A stretch of DNA of 64,000 bases from Xestospongia bergquistia (Eukaryota > Porifera > Demospongiae > Haplosclerida > Petrosiidae). The notes beneath the pieces are model-generated. The model did not search any database, was not told the origin of the DNA, and saw nothing but the letters and a program-made list of their open reading frames with translations. Position 1 is the stretch's first letter. Every line of letters starts with the position of its first letter. A program made the translations under genes and the position numbers. The DNA lies in the NCBI GenBank assembly GCA_963965975.1, contig OZ014424.1, positions 1,488,001 to 1,552,000 of the forward strand. The letters run 5' to 3'. This document shows, piece by piece, positions 1 through 11,044 of this stretch.

Positions 1-975
1 TCATCCTCTGTGTGGATTATTCAATAAATGACTTCATTATATTGATAGGATAGACAATAATGGTATTAACAGATAGTCATTGTATTACATGATATGACAT
101 AATACATTGCATATGTGTTTTTCTTTATTGCATGTTTATTTGCAAAAAGCCAACAATCATACTCTTTCTTAGGTATATATATAACATAGATACTCTATAT
201 TGTTTCATATATGTTTAGGTTAGACATAGTTCATTAATGTGATCTTTAATGTATTTATACTCTATATAGTCTAGCCACATGTATGTTTGAGACATTCTGA
301 TATAACAAGTTTATTGATTAATACAATTATGGTGAGTTACAACAGATTTCTTTGCTGTGAGGAAAGCACATTTTGGTCTATATTATTGAATTCAATGCAT
401 GGAGTTTGTCAAATAAGAAATAGCCACATAGTTCATCCAGAGAACTCACAGTAAATAATGTCTATATTATGCTCATCATGATATATGGATATAATAAAAA
501 TGATTTCTTGGAGTAACTCATCTAGGCTTCTTACAATATACAATTTAACTTTGACTTCATAAGAATCCATGCATCATGCAAAGCTTTAGGATTATTCTAA
601 GAATCTTGCCTTACATACGTATACAAGTATAGAGGAAGCCTAGCCTTTGAACTTGACTTCAAGTTTGAGATCATTAAATAGATTTAGACCACATTAGAGA
701 TAAAATTAAAAACACTTCCTGGAAATATTAACAAAACGTAATATCCTGTCTTTATTTAAATGAAGCCATTTATCAAGTGTTGTGAAATCAATGTATTATG
801 TCATATTATGTAATACAATGACTATCTGTTAATAACATTATTGTCTATCCTATCAATAATGAAGTCATTTATTGAATAAACAACTTTGAGGATGACAAAA
901 CATTTCTTAGAACCATCAACAGGTTGTATTGGTTTACTACACTGATCAAAAACAAAGAGCCTTTGTCCTTTACTT
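1..975. repeat. Long-TIR element, copy 1 (left arm cut by window edge)
   Basis: The start of the window and bases about 785-975 are reverse complements of each other over more than 100 bp, for example the block around ATAATGGTATTAACAGATAG near 58-77 and its complement near 820-850. The same unit recurs whole at 2539-3593, partly at 5930-6480 and partly at 8172-9025. No reading frame suggests a transposase, so this is a non-autonomous fold-back (MITE-like) element or a duplicated palindromic unit. The left arm begins before base 1. Confidence 0.75.
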
Positions 976-1388
976 GACCAGTACCATTAATGGAATGACG
1001 CACACATATGACATGTCTAATTGTTTTGCAGCACTTGCTATTATATATAAAGCTGCTCTGACACTGTTGAAAGTAGCTACAGAAAGTGCTGATTTCAAAG
1101 TTTGAGTTCAGACAACTGTAATAGTAGTCTATCAACTACCACTGTTCAAGTAAGGCCAACTAGTAGTGTTGAGAAAAATAGTGTGTATTAGTAAGAGCTA
1201 GAATAATATGCTTAATACACCTAGTGTACTATATATAATAAATTAAGTTATTGCTATCTTCATAAAATTCATAGCTAGATAAAATTATGCATTACACATT
1301 AAAATTCTGTCTGCATTAATAAAGTTGTATCATATTATTATATTTCAGGTCTTTATTGATTTAAACTGTTTCGATTTACACTAACAGA

Positions 1389-2030
1389 ATGGCTAGACAA
1401 GTGCTGTTTGATCGTTTTATGTCAGCTAAATACCTTGAAAAAAGTAGCCATGTTCAATGGAACTGCGAGCATGTACTTCAAGATGACATGCATCTCTTTA
1501 TTCGACGTGACAGGACTGATTTTGAACGTATCTTTCGATATAAGCTTGCTGACAAACAAGGAGAATATATTTCAGTTGAAGATCTTGAAATATCACTAGA
1601 GGTTGGACTGGAATACACTGGAACACAAATTCATAAAGATCCAATTTTGTTTACAGTGGCCAGTGATGATTGGGCTATAGGCATTCAGTTACGTGATTTA
1701 ACTGAATATACTACTTTGGGACCATATATTGGTTACGAAGGAAAACCTGGTCGTGTATTGAGTCAACATGGACCAACTTTGGATAAAGAATTAGCTACAA
1801 ATCCACATTGGCCACGATACTTTCGTATGACATTCAAACCTCTTGAAAAAGTGGCAGTTTGCCGAACCCCAATTGATGATGGTCACCTGTTGACTGTGGT
1901 GTACGACAAACACAATCCCATTGTTGATGTAACTAAAAGTGATTTGTACCTTGATGTGTACCGCTTTAATGATTTTGAGAATTACATTATCAACTACATT
2001 AAAGCCACTGTTACTATCCACACACGTTAA
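1389..2030 (+). CDS. Uncharacterised 213-aa protein, copy A
   Basis: An uninterrupted 213-codon frame begins at the ATG at 1389 and ends at TAA. I do not recognise the family. The protein is soluble-looking, with no signal peptide or membrane segment. It has a charged start and a beta-rich middle and end (motifs GPYIGYEGKPGRVLSQHG, RYFRMTFKPLEKVAVC, LYLDVYRFNDFENY) that would suit a beta-sandwich fold; that is inference. A polypyrimidine tract with TTTCAG at 1343-1348, just before the start, may be the acceptor of a 5' UTR intron, and a TATATATAAAG motif lies about 340 bp upstream. A nearly identical copy is at 7021-7662 and a broken third at 15146-15690. The few differences between A and B are mostly conservative or silent (Q/R, I/V, D/E, K/R, H/Q), which supports real coding function. 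Confidence 0.75.
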   Translation: MARQVLFDRFMSAKYLEKSSHVQWNCEHVLQDDMHLFIRRDRTDFERIFRYKLADKQGEYISVEDLEISLEVGLEYTGTQIHKDPILFTVASDDWAIGIQLRDLTEYTTLGPYIGYEGKPGRVLSQHGPTLDKELATNPHWPRYFRMTFKPLEKVAVCRTPIDDGHLLTVVYDKHNPIVDVTKSDLYLDVYRFNDFENYIINYIKATVTIHTR

Positions 2031-2204
2031 CTAATTCCTTTAAAAATATTGGAATTAAGGAACTGAACAATATAACAATACTTTTTTAGTGAAAACCTTT
2101 TTGAATATTTTATTAGATAGGACTAACATTTTTTCATTGATTTTGTTTTAAAAAATAGATTTTATTAACAAAAATTTAAATAAATATACTCAGCGCAATC
2201 ATTG

Positions 2205-2515
2205 CATATGATTTATATTCTGTGAAATGGGAATAAAGTTTAGTTTAAGTTTTTGTGATAGTGATTTTTTGATTCAATGTTTAAAGATGTTTTTCACAAG
2301 AAATGGCTTATCTTTGGTGATGTCTCATTCATATAATGTATATGTTGGTTATGTAATAATTGAAACAATTAAGACATCATTGAGTCCAATTATAAAAGTT
2401 TATTCATAATCCACACAACATGAGACTTGAGTTACTGCTGTGATGAGTTATGTGTAGAGATAGAGCCCTCACTACTAGTGAAACAGGATTTTTTCACAAG
2501 TCTATGACTGCACAT
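2205..2515 (+). repeat. 3' cassette downstream of the 213-aa gene, copy 1
   Basis: About 300 bp beginning near ATTTATATTCTGTGAAATGG and ending near GAGCCCTCACTACTAG. It follows the 213-aa genes and their broken copy, with versions at 3686-3990, 7840-8150 and 15837-16110. It contains a 60-codon frame that stays open in three copies. The fourth copy has small internal deletions, and the composition (runs of F, S, I, V) looks like chance translation of AT-rich DNA. I treat it as 3' UTR or flanking DNA of the duplicated unit. Confidence 0.6.
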
Positions 2516-2538
2516 TAAGCAAATCAAATAAGCAAATT

Positions 2539-3593
2539 AAGTAAAGGACAAAGGCTTTTTCTTTATGTGATCAGTGAAGTAAACCAATACAACCTGTTGA
2601 TGGTTCTAAGAAATATTCTGTCATCGTCAATGTGGTTTATTCAATAAATGACTTCATTATTGATAAGATAGACAATAATGGTATTAACAGATAGTCATTG
2701 TATTACATGATATGACATAATATATTGCATATGTGTTTTTCTTCATTGCATGTTTATTTGTAAAAAGCTAACAATCATACTCTTTCTTATGTATATATAT
2801 AACATAAGATACTCTATATTGTTTCATATATGTTTAGGTTAGACATAGTTCATTCATGTGATATTTAATGTATCTGTACTCTATATAGTCTAGCCACATG
2901 TATGTTTGAGACGTTCTCCTATAACAAGTTTATTGATTAATACAATTATGGTGAGTTACAACAGATTTCTTTGCTGTGAGGAAAGCACATTTTGGTCTAT
3001 ATTATTGAAGTCAATGCATGGAGTTTGTCAAGTAAGAAATAGCCACATAGTTTATCCAGAGAACTCACAGTAAAGAATGTCTATATTATACTCAACATAA
3101 TATATGGATATAATCAAAATGATTTCTTGGAGTAACTTATCTAGGCTTCTTACAATATACAATTTAACTTTGACTTCATAAGAATCCATGCATCATGCAA
3201 AGGTTTAGGATTATTCTAAGAATCTTGCCCTTACATACGTATACAAGTATAGAGGAAGCCTAGCCTTTGAACTTGACTTCAAGTTTGAGATCATTAAATA
3301 GATTTAGACCATATTAGAGATAAAATTAAAATTCCTGGAAATATTAACAAAACGTAATATCCTGTCTTTATTTAAATGAAGCAATTTATCAAGTGTTGTG
3401 AAATCAATGTATTATGTCATATCATGTAATACAATGACTATCTGTTAATAACATTATTGTCTATCCTATCAATAATGAAGTCATTTATTGAATAAACAAC
3501 ATTGAGGATGACAAAACATTTCTTAGAACCATCAACAGGTTGTATTGGTTTACTACACTGATCACATAAACAAAGAGCCTTTGTCCTTTACTT
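2539..3593. repeat. Long-TIR element, copy 2 (complete)
   Basis: The left arm (about 2539-2727) and right arm (about 3405-3593) are inverted copies of each other over about 189 bp with few mismatches; the outer ends read AAGTAAAGGACAAAGGC and its complement. The middle (about 2728-3404) matches the middle of the other copies. This is the only copy in the window with both arms complete. No protein is encoded. Confidence 0.8.
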
Positions 3594-4010
3594 GACCAGT
3601 ACCATTAATAGAATGACGCACACATATGACATGTCTAATTGTTTTGCAGTACTTGCTATTATATATAAAGCTGCTCTGACACTGATTTATATTCTGTGAA
3701 ATGGGAATAAAGTTTAGTTTAAGTTTTTGTGATAGTGATTTTTTGATTCAATGTTTAAAGATGTTTTTCACAAGAAATGGCTTATCTTTGGTGATGTCTC
3801 ATTCATATAATGTATATGTTGGTTATGTAATAATTGAAACAATTAAGACATCATTGAGTCCAATTATAAAAGTTTACTCATAATCCACATAACATGAGAC
3901 TTGAGTTACTGCTGTGATGAGTTATGTGTAGAGATAGAGCCCTCACTACTAGCAAAACAGGATTTTTTCACAAGTCTATGACTGCACATTAAGCAAATCT
4001 AGAGTAAATA
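3594..4010 (+). other. Unit 2 flank with the 213-aa gene body deleted
   Basis: Bases 3594-3675 match the region upstream of the 213-aa gene (compare 976-1062: CACATATGACATGTCTAATT and the TATATATAAAG box). At about 3675 the sequence jumps straight into the 3' cassette (ATTTATATTCTGTGAAATGG, as at 2211). The gene body of about 1.15 kb is absent. The joint falls at a short shared TG, as in a simple deletion. Confidence 0.75.
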
Positions 4011-4887
4011 AAGCCATCTGCATAGGCAGGAGGTTTGTTAATTGAAATGTCTAGATTCATTTATTTAAAAAAGGTTTACTCAATAACTTTGAAGTTTTAT
4101 AACTCATAACTAAACTCACCACTGTTAATTTTGTCAATACCTATATACAAAGAAGGGCAGTTTGCCGAAAATAGTGATTGAATTTGTGATGAAATTGGGC
4201 TATGAATGCTTCTTTATATATAGTTTTTACTACTGTAGGGAATGTCATGTCAAAGTACGTTCCTCTGTAACTCTTAATAAAGTATAGTTACTTCACTTAT
4301 TATAATTGTAGTGAGAAGTATATAGTATAATTTGAGGTCTTCTGCTTTGTAAGTGGTACTAGCCTGTCCTAATATAAAGGGAAATTATAAATGAGTCACT
4401 TTAGACATTTATTTACCTCTAACTAAAATGTCCCTTCTTATTACTTACTTTATCACATCATTAGTGCATTATTCAAGTTCTATCATTTAGACCCAGCAGA
4501 ATCATAAAACTGAGAATTTAAAGTATTAAATGAAGGTTGCTGTAGCAACATCAACTAAGACAACTTGCTAATCATTGTGTTAATCTGTCGCGAATACATG
4601 AGATTAAAATCCACTATGAATATTTATGTCACAGGAGTAATGCTGAATGTAATGTCATGCATACTGTTAAATACAACAATTCAATCATATAGAGAGTTTC
4701 TTGAGTAGTCCAGGAGACACGAGTAAATCTCACATTATAAGACTAATACACTCTGACACACTAAGCTCCTCATAAAATCAATGCAATGATGTAACATAAA
4801 GCTTCCCAAAAGGGGAGGTTTTGTAGAATATTTATTTACATTCTATACATGTTGTTTATGATGTTATCATTGATTGTAATCATTACT
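4011..4887. other. Intergenic; duplicated non-coding block
   Basis: No gene seen. Bases about 4065-4330 match 16155-16430 (shared GAAGGGCAGTTTGCCGAAAA and TGGGCTATGAATGCTTCTTT), showing that the flank of the 213-aa gene unit was duplicated together with it. The rest is AT-rich single-copy sequence. Confidence 0.55.
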
Positions 4888-4945
4888 TAGTAGGAAATGT
4901 CAAATTAGGTTTTCAAGCTGTTACAGGTAGCAAGACAACAGTTTG
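4888..4945 (+). pseudogene. Relic of the eIF2-beta C-terminal coding end
   Basis: The bases near 4888-4930 translate to VGNVKLGFQAVTGS, matching [13 protein letters not shown] at the end of the eIF2-beta copy at 12246-12394. The similarity continues through the 3' flank to about 5080 (compare 12420-12540, including CTCTTTTATTATATAGTACT). The zinc-ribbon cysteines and all upstream exons are missing, so this is a dead duplicated tail. Confidence 0.7.
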
Positions 4946-5084
4946 TTTAATTTAGTAAATATCAATAATATTAATACGCAAGTAAAATTTCTTTCATTGA
5001 TTTTATATTACATGCTCTTTTATTATATAGTACTCTGTTAGTAAGCTTGTTTTATTGTGCTTGCCTAAAATTTTCTTCCCTTAT

Positions 5085-5317
5085 TTTTCAAAGGATTATA
5101 ACTGAGCCTGCTTTATAGGCATAGGAAATAAAAATGTCCATATGATAAATGATTGAATAGTGGTGATATAAAGTTGAATCATAGTTCATTCTTGCGACAA
5201 AAGAGCACAAAATTAGTTGGAATATGATTGTATTGACTTTACTCTTTACAAATGTAAGGTTTCTTCCAAGTATGAATACTAACATGTGCAGTTAGAGCAC
5301 TAGAATGAGCACTTTCT
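5085..5317 (-). pseudogene. Relic of a C2H2 zinc-finger gene 3' end
   Basis: Read on the minus strand, 5310-5230 gives the last half-finger ALTAHVSIHTWKKPYICKE and the stop, as in the intact gene at 16594-17535. The downstream flank (5085-5225) matches 16437-16590. Just before the half-finger the sequence switches to an inverted copy of the 213-aa gene's upstream region (5318-5424), so no gene remains. Confidence 0.75.
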
Positions 5318-5404
5318 GTAGCTACTTTCAACAGTGTCAGAGCAGCTTTATATATAATAGTAAATGCTGCAAAACAATTAAACATGTCATATGCGTGCAT
5401 CATT
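5318..5404 (-). repeat. Inverted copy of the 213-aa gene upstream region
   Basis: The segment is the reverse complement of 1000-1090 (TATATATAAAG box, GCTGCTCTGACACTG, GTAGCTACAGAAAGTGCTGA). It is fused directly to the zinc-finger relic, marking a rearrangement junction near 5317. Confidence 0.7.
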
Positions 5405-5900
5405 ACATTAATAGTACTGGTCAAGTAAGGGACAAAGGCTCTTTGTTTATGTGATCAGTGAAGTAAACCAATACAATCTGTCGATGGTTCTAAGAAATGT
5501 TTCGTCATCCTCAATGTGGTTTATTTAATACTTTTACTTGATAAATGACTTCATTACTCTTTTACATTAATGGTACTGGTCAAGTAAAGGACAAAGACTC
5601 TTTGTTTATGTGATCAGTGAAGTAAACCAATACAACCTGTCGATGGTTCTAAGAAATGTTTTGTCATCCTCAAAGTGGTTTATTTAATACTTTTACTTGA
5701 TAAATGACTTCATTAATCTATTACAATAATGGTACTGGTCAAGTAAAGGACAAAGGCTCTTTGTTTATGTGATCAGTGAAGTAAACCAATACAACTTGTC
5801 GATGGTTCTAAGAAATGTTTTGTCATCCTCAATGTGGTTTATTTAATAAATGACTTCATTATTGATAGGATAGACAATAATGGTATTAACAGATAGTCAT
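5405..5900. repeat. 159-bp tandem repeat (3 units) made from the TIR arm
   Basis: The landmark GTACTGGTCAAGTAA occurs at 5414, 5573 and 5732, an exact 159-bp period. Each unit is one arm of the long-TIR element plus a short insertion (TACTTTTACTTGATAAATG). The third unit runs into the normal element sequence. This looks like satellite-type expansion of a transposon arm. Confidence 0.85.
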
Positions 5901-5929
5901 TGTATTACATAATATGACATTGATGGTTC

Positions 5930-6480
5930 TAAGAAATGTTCTGTCATCCTCAATGTGGTTTATTCAATAAATGACTTCATTTTTGATAGGATAGACAATA
6001 ATGGTATTAACAGATAGTCATTGTATTACATGATATGACATAATACATTGCATATGTGTTTTTCTTTATTGCATGTTTATTTGTAAAAAGCCAACAATCA
6101 TACTCTTTCTTATGTATATATATAACATAGATACTCTATATTGTTTCATATATGTTTAGGTTAGACATAATTCATTAATGTGCTCTTTAATGTATCTGTA
6201 CTCTATATAGTCTAGCCACATGTATGATTGAGACATTCTGATATAACAAGTTTAGGATTATTCTAAGAATCTTGCCCTTACATGCGTATACAAGTATAGA
6301 GGAAGCCTAGCCTTTGAACTTGACTTCAAGTTTGAGATTATTAAATAGATTTAGACCATATTAAAAACACTTCCTGGAAACATTAACAATACGTAATATC
6401 CTGTCTTCTTCATTTAAATGAAGCCATTTATCAAGTGTTAGAATCAAATTAGAGATAAAATTAAAAACATTTCTTAGAAA
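5930..6480. repeat. Long-TIR element, copy 3 (rearranged)
   Basis: The left arm begins again at about 5920 (TGATGGTTCTAAGAAATGTT) after an abortive arm copy at 5730-5920. An internal deletion near 6247 joins ATATAACAAGTTTA to AGGATTATTCTAAG. The right arm is missing; unrelated AT-rich DNA follows to about 6620 before the upstream region of the second 213-aa gene. Confidence 0.65.
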
Positions 6481-7020
6481 AATCAAAACAGATTCCTTCT
6501 TGAGTTGGTTTCTTAATCTAATATACTGTCTTCAAAGACTCAGGATTTTCCAAGAATCATGCCTTATATACTAGTATGGGAAGCCTCAGGATTAATTATT
6601 CCAAGAAATATTTGACTTTAATTAAAGTGATGCGCATATATGACATGTTTAATTGTTTTGCAGCACTTGCTATTATATATAAAGCTGCTCTGACACTGTT
6701 GAAAGTAGCTACAGAAAGTGCTGATTTCAAAGTTTAAGTTCAGACAACTGTAATAGTAGTCTATCAACTACCACTGTTCAAGTAAGGCCAACTAGTAGTG
6801 TTGAGAAAAATAGTGTGTATTAGTAAGAGCTAGAATAATATGCTTAATACACCTAATGTACTATATATAATAAATTAAGTTATTGCTATCTTCATAAAAT
6901 GCATAGCTAGATAAAATTATGCATTACAGATTAAAATTCTGTCTGCATTAATAAAGTTGTATCATATTATTATATTTCAGGTCTTTATTGATTTAAACTG
7001 TTTCGATTTACATTAACAGA

Positions 7021-7662
7021 ATGGCTAGACAAGTGCTGTTTGATCGTTTTATGTCAGCTAAATACCTTGAAAAAAGTAGCCATGTTCAATGGAACTGCGA
7101 GCATGTACTTCAAGATGACATGCATCTCTTTATTCGACGTGACAGGACTGATTTTGAACGTATCTTTCGATATAAGCTTGCTGACAAACGAGGAGAATAT
7201 GTTTCAGTTGAAGATCTTGAAATATCACTAGAGGTTGGACTGGAATACACAGGAACACAAATTCATAAAGATCCAATTTTGTTTACAGTGGCCAGTGATG
7301 AATGGGCTATAGGCATTCAGCTACGTGATTTAACTGAATATACTACTTTAGGACCATATATTGGTTACGAAGGAAAACCTGGTCGCGTATTGAGTCAACA
7401 TGGACCAACTTTGGATAGAGAATTAGCTACAAATCCACATTGGCCACGATACTTTCGTATGACATTCAAACCTCTTGAAAAAGTGGCAGTTTGTCGAACC
7501 CCAATTGATGATGGTCACCTGTTGACTGTGGTGTACGATAAACACAATCCCATTGTTGATGTAACTAAAAGCGATTTGTACCTTGATGTGTACCGCTTTA
7601 ATGATTTTGAGAATTACATTATCAACTACATTAAAGCCACTGTTACTATCCAAACACGTTAA
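7021..7662 (+). CDS. Uncharacterised 213-aa protein, copy B
   Basis: Full-length paralog of the gene at 1389-2030, same length and same start, with about 375 bp of near-identical upstream DNA that includes the TTTCAG tract just before the ATG and the TATATATAAAG box near 6680. I count only seven amino-acid differences, all mild. Function unknown; no signal peptide, membrane segment or catalytic motif is visible. A recent tandem duplicate kept intact; whether the pair is held by selection or is simply young cannot be told here. Confidence 0.75.
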   Translation: MARQVLFDRFMSAKYLEKSSHVQWNCEHVLQDDMHLFIRRDRTDFERIFRYKLADKRGEYVSVEDLEISLEVGLEYTGTQIHKDPILFTVASDEWAIGIQLRDLTEYTTLGPYIGYEGKPGRVLSQHGPTLDRELATNPHWPRYFRMTFKPLEKVAVCRTPIDDGHLLTVVYDKHNPIVDVTKSDLYLDVYRFNDFENYIINYIKATVTIQTR

Positions 7663-7839
7663 CTAATTCCTTTAAAAATATTGGAGTTTAGGAACTGAAC
7701 AATATAACAATAATTTTGTAGTGAAAACCTTTTTGAATATTTTATTAGATAGGACTAACATTTTTTCATTGATTTTGTTTTAAAAAAATAGAATTTGTTA
7801 ACAAAAATTTAAATAAATATACTCAGCGCAATCATTGTA

Positions 7840-8150
7840 TATGATTTATATTCTGTGAAATGGGAATAAAGTATAGCTTAAGTTTTTGTGATAGTAATTT
7901 TTTGATTCAATGTTTAAAGATGTTTTTCACAAGAAATGGCTTATCTTTGGTGAAGTCTCATTCATATAATATATATGTTGGTTATGTAATAATTGAAACA
8001 ATTAAGACATCATTGAGTCCAATTATAAAAGTTTACTCATAATCCACACAACATGAGACTTTAGTTACTGCTGTGATGAATTATGTGTAGAGATAGAGCC
8101 CTCACTACTAGTGAAACAGGATTTTTTCACAAGTCTATGACTGCACATTA
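7840..8150 (+). repeat. 3' cassette downstream of the 213-aa gene, copy 3
   Basis: Matches 2205-2515 in the same position behind the second intact 213-aa gene, with scattered substitutions. The 60-codon frame is again open, with five changes. Confidence 0.6.
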
Positions 8151-8171
8151 AGCAAATCAAATAAACAAATT

Positions 8172-9025
8172 AAGTAAAAGACAAAGGCTTTTTCTTAATG
8201 TGATCAATGAAGTAAACCAATACAACCTGTTGATGGTTCTAAGAAATGTTCTGTCATCCTCAATGTGGTTTATTCAATAAATGACTTCATTATTGATAGG
8301 ATAGACAATAATGGTATTAACAAATAGTCATTGTATTACATCATATGACATAATACATTGCATATGTATTTTTCTTCATTGCATGTTTATTTGTAAAAAG
8401 CCAACAATCATACTCTTTCTTATGTATATATATAACATAGATACTCTATATTGTTTCATATATGTTTAGGTTAGACATAGTTCATTCATGTCATCTGTAA
8501 TGTATCTGTACTCTATATGTAGTCTAGCCACGTGAATTTTTGAGATGTTCTCATATAACAAATTTATTGATTAATACAATTATGGTGAGTTACAACAGAT
8601 TTCTTTGCTGTGAGGAAAGCACATTTAGGTCTATATTATTGAAGTCAATGCATGGAGTTTGTCAAATAAGAAATAGCCACATAGTTCATCCAGAGAACTC
8701 ACAGTAAAGAATGTCTATATTATACTCAACATAATATAATTATGGATATAATCAAAATGATTTCTTGGAGTAACTTATCTAGGCTTCTTACAGACAGTAT
8801 ACAATTTAACTTTGACTTCATAAGAATCCATGCATCATGCAAAGGTTTAGGATTATTCTAAGAATCTTGCCTTACATACAAGTACAGATGAAGCCTAGCC
8901 TTTGAACTTGACTTCAAGTTTGAGATCATTAAATAGATTTAGACAACATTAAAAACACTTCCAGGAAACATTAACAACGTAATATCCTGTCTTTAATTAA
9001 ATGAAGCCATTTATCAAGTGTTAAG
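8172..9025. repeat. Long-TIR element, copy 4 (right end lost)
   Basis: The left arm starts near 8172 (AAGTAAAAGACAAAGGC) and the interior follows copy 2 to TTTATCAAGTGTTA at 9025. There the right arm is replaced by the terminal motif of a Harbinger transposon. Confidence 0.7.
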
Positions 9026-10660
9026 GTGGGTTCACAATATGACGTTGGCTTGCGTTGCGTTGCGTTGCGTTGCGTAACGCTTCGTTGCGTTGCGTTTACC
9101 ATTTCACAATTTCACAAGTTGAATTTTAAGGCGGATACTAACCCGCCTAGTTACCACACCTACTGATTTAAAATAGAGAGTGATGATCTGGAGACTGTTA
9201 CCTTGTATTACAGGCGAAGAAAACGAATTAAAAAGAAAAGAAGCATCTGGGTTCGTCCAGTATTTATTCTCCGTAGGCAACAAGGAGCCTATCATAACCT
9301 CTTGCAAGAAATGCGCCTATCAGATCCAGAACTGCATTATAGATACTTAAGAATGAGTTAAGAAAGATTTGACTGTCTACTAGCAAAAGTAAGGCATATT
9401 GTCTGTATAATTATGATGTTGATTAAAAACAGGTTGGTCCTTTACTACATCGTCGACATTATAACAGCTCACAGAGAGCGGAAATTACACCAGCTGAGAG
9501 GCTTGCTGTCACATTAAGATATCTGGCTACAGGAAACTCACAGGTATTTAAAAAAGACTCATTTTTGTTTGTTTAGGTTTCTACTTATGTAATATATTTT
9601 TGTATTAAATCATGTAGGTATCTCTTTCTTTCAACTTCCGTATTGGACAGTCTATGATATCCTGTTTATTGAAAGAAACTTGTGAGGCTATTTGGACTGT
9701 GCTAAAAGAACAGTATGTGAAGTCACCAATTAATGAGGATGAATGGATAGGAATTAGTAGACAGTTTGAACAACTGTGGAATTTTCCAAATTGTATAGGT
9801 GATGAAAAATCATGATAGAATTATGATAATTATTTCATTTATAATTATGCAATTGATGGAAAGGATGTGGTAATACAGGCACCTTTTAATGCTGGCTCCA
9901 CATTCTTTAATAATAAGGGTACACACTCTATAGTACTTCTTGCTGTTTGTGATGCACATTACCGTTTCATATTAGTTGATGTTGGTGATGCTGGTTGCCA
10001 GAGTGATGGTGGAGTATTAGCAAATGCAGAGTTTGGCTATGCACTTGAGAATGGGACACTAGGTATCCAAAATGATCGTCCACTTCTAGGTACTACAGAA
10101 CCGGTAACCTTCCCTTTGTAATTGTTGGAGATGAAGCCTTTCCGCTAAAGATGAACATGCTTCGGCCATTTCCTGGGAAGTACCTACCAGAAGCTCAAGC
10201 TATATTTAATTATCAGTTAAGTAGAGCACGTCGCATCATTGAGAACAGTTTTGGTATATCGGCAGCAAGATGGCGTTTATTCAGAAGGCCAATTATTGCT
10301 GGACCTGAAAGAGTAGTAGTAGTTTATATCAAGGCAGTGATAGCACTATACAACTATCTTCGAACCACTGAGTCCTCTGTATATTGTCCACCAGGCTTTA
10401 CTGATGGGGAAGATGGAGCTGGCAATGTGATACAAGGTAGTTGGAGAAGTGATGATGAACCAGTTAGTGGCCTACAAACCCTTGGACAAGTTAGTGGAAA
10501 TAGGTATAGTACTGATTACCAGTATGAATTATTAATTTTTAAATGCTTCAGATATTCAAGATCTACTGCAGATATGAGAGATTCTTACATGAAATATTTT
10601 AATAGTTCGGTTGGTGAAGTTAGCTGGCAGTATGATCATGTTCGACGCACTTAATTAATT
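9023..10660 (+). mobile_element. PIF/Harbinger DNA transposon, degraded, one end recognisable
   Basis: The left end reads TTA then AGGTGGGTTCACAATATG and a run of TGCGT pentamers (TTGCGTTGCGTTGCGTTGCG). TTA would suit the 3-bp target-site preference of this superfamily. Behind it lies a HARBI1-type transposase. I searched 10655-11045 by eye for the inverted end (an ACGCA run) and did not find it, so the right end is lost or too diverged. The usual Myb-like partner protein is not seen. Confidence 0.7.
9180..10654 (+). pseudogene. HARBI1-type transposase (DDE_Tnp_4), inactivated
   Basis: Coding blocks in order: RRRKRIKKKRSIWVRPVF...GAYHNLLQEMRL (about 9210-9390); VGPLLHRRHYNSSQRAEI (9432-9543, followed by a GT donor); VSLSFNFRIGQSMISC (from 9617); AIDGKDVVIQAPFNAGSTFF (first catalytic Asp, about 9850); DVGDAGCQSDGGV (second Asp, about 9975); VGDEAFPLKMNMLRPFPG (third acid, about 10130); and a C-terminal helical part to 10654. 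Two lesions are visible: a TAA in place of Leu after RYLRMS near 9359, and a 1-base deletion near 10118 that shifts frame within FPFVIVGDE. It cannot make an active enzyme. Confidence 0.85.
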
Positions 10661-10888
10661 TATTGATACACTCAGTTTTTTAGTACTTTTTGTCATAAGC
10701 CAAAAGAATTTATTGAAAGGTATAATTGAGTTGGTTATTAACAGTATCCTTTGGGAACTCAATATCCATTAGAACCTGTTGAAATATTAGTTTCCCCATT
10801 GCTTTTTGTCTACTATTCAGACGCTGAAGAGTGGCTGCTATATATAGTAACAACTATATATATGTAACATCTTTATGTGTAGTTCCCT

Positions 10889-11018
10889 CCTGTCTGTACA
10901 ATATTATATAGTGTAACTTAATGAGTCAATTAACTATTGTTTAATTATAGGGGCCTGTCTGTATAAGATTATACAGAGTAACATAATGAGACAATTAATT
11001 ATTGTTTAATTATAAGGA
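10889..11018. repeat. 65-bp tandem duplication
   Basis: CCTGTCTGTA starts at 10889 and again at 10954 and is followed both times by a similar AT-rich stretch ending TTGTTTAATTATA. It lies just upstream of the first eIF2-beta exon. Confidence 0.75.
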
Positions 11019-11044
11019 CTAGGATTAACTTTTTCTTTTATTAG

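Noticed and set aside
2227-2409. Conserved 60-codon frame repeated at 3701 and 7860
   Set aside because: Open in three copies but broken in the fourth. It lies in the 3' flank of the 213-aa genes, has a chance-like AT-rich composition and recurs behind a deleted gene.
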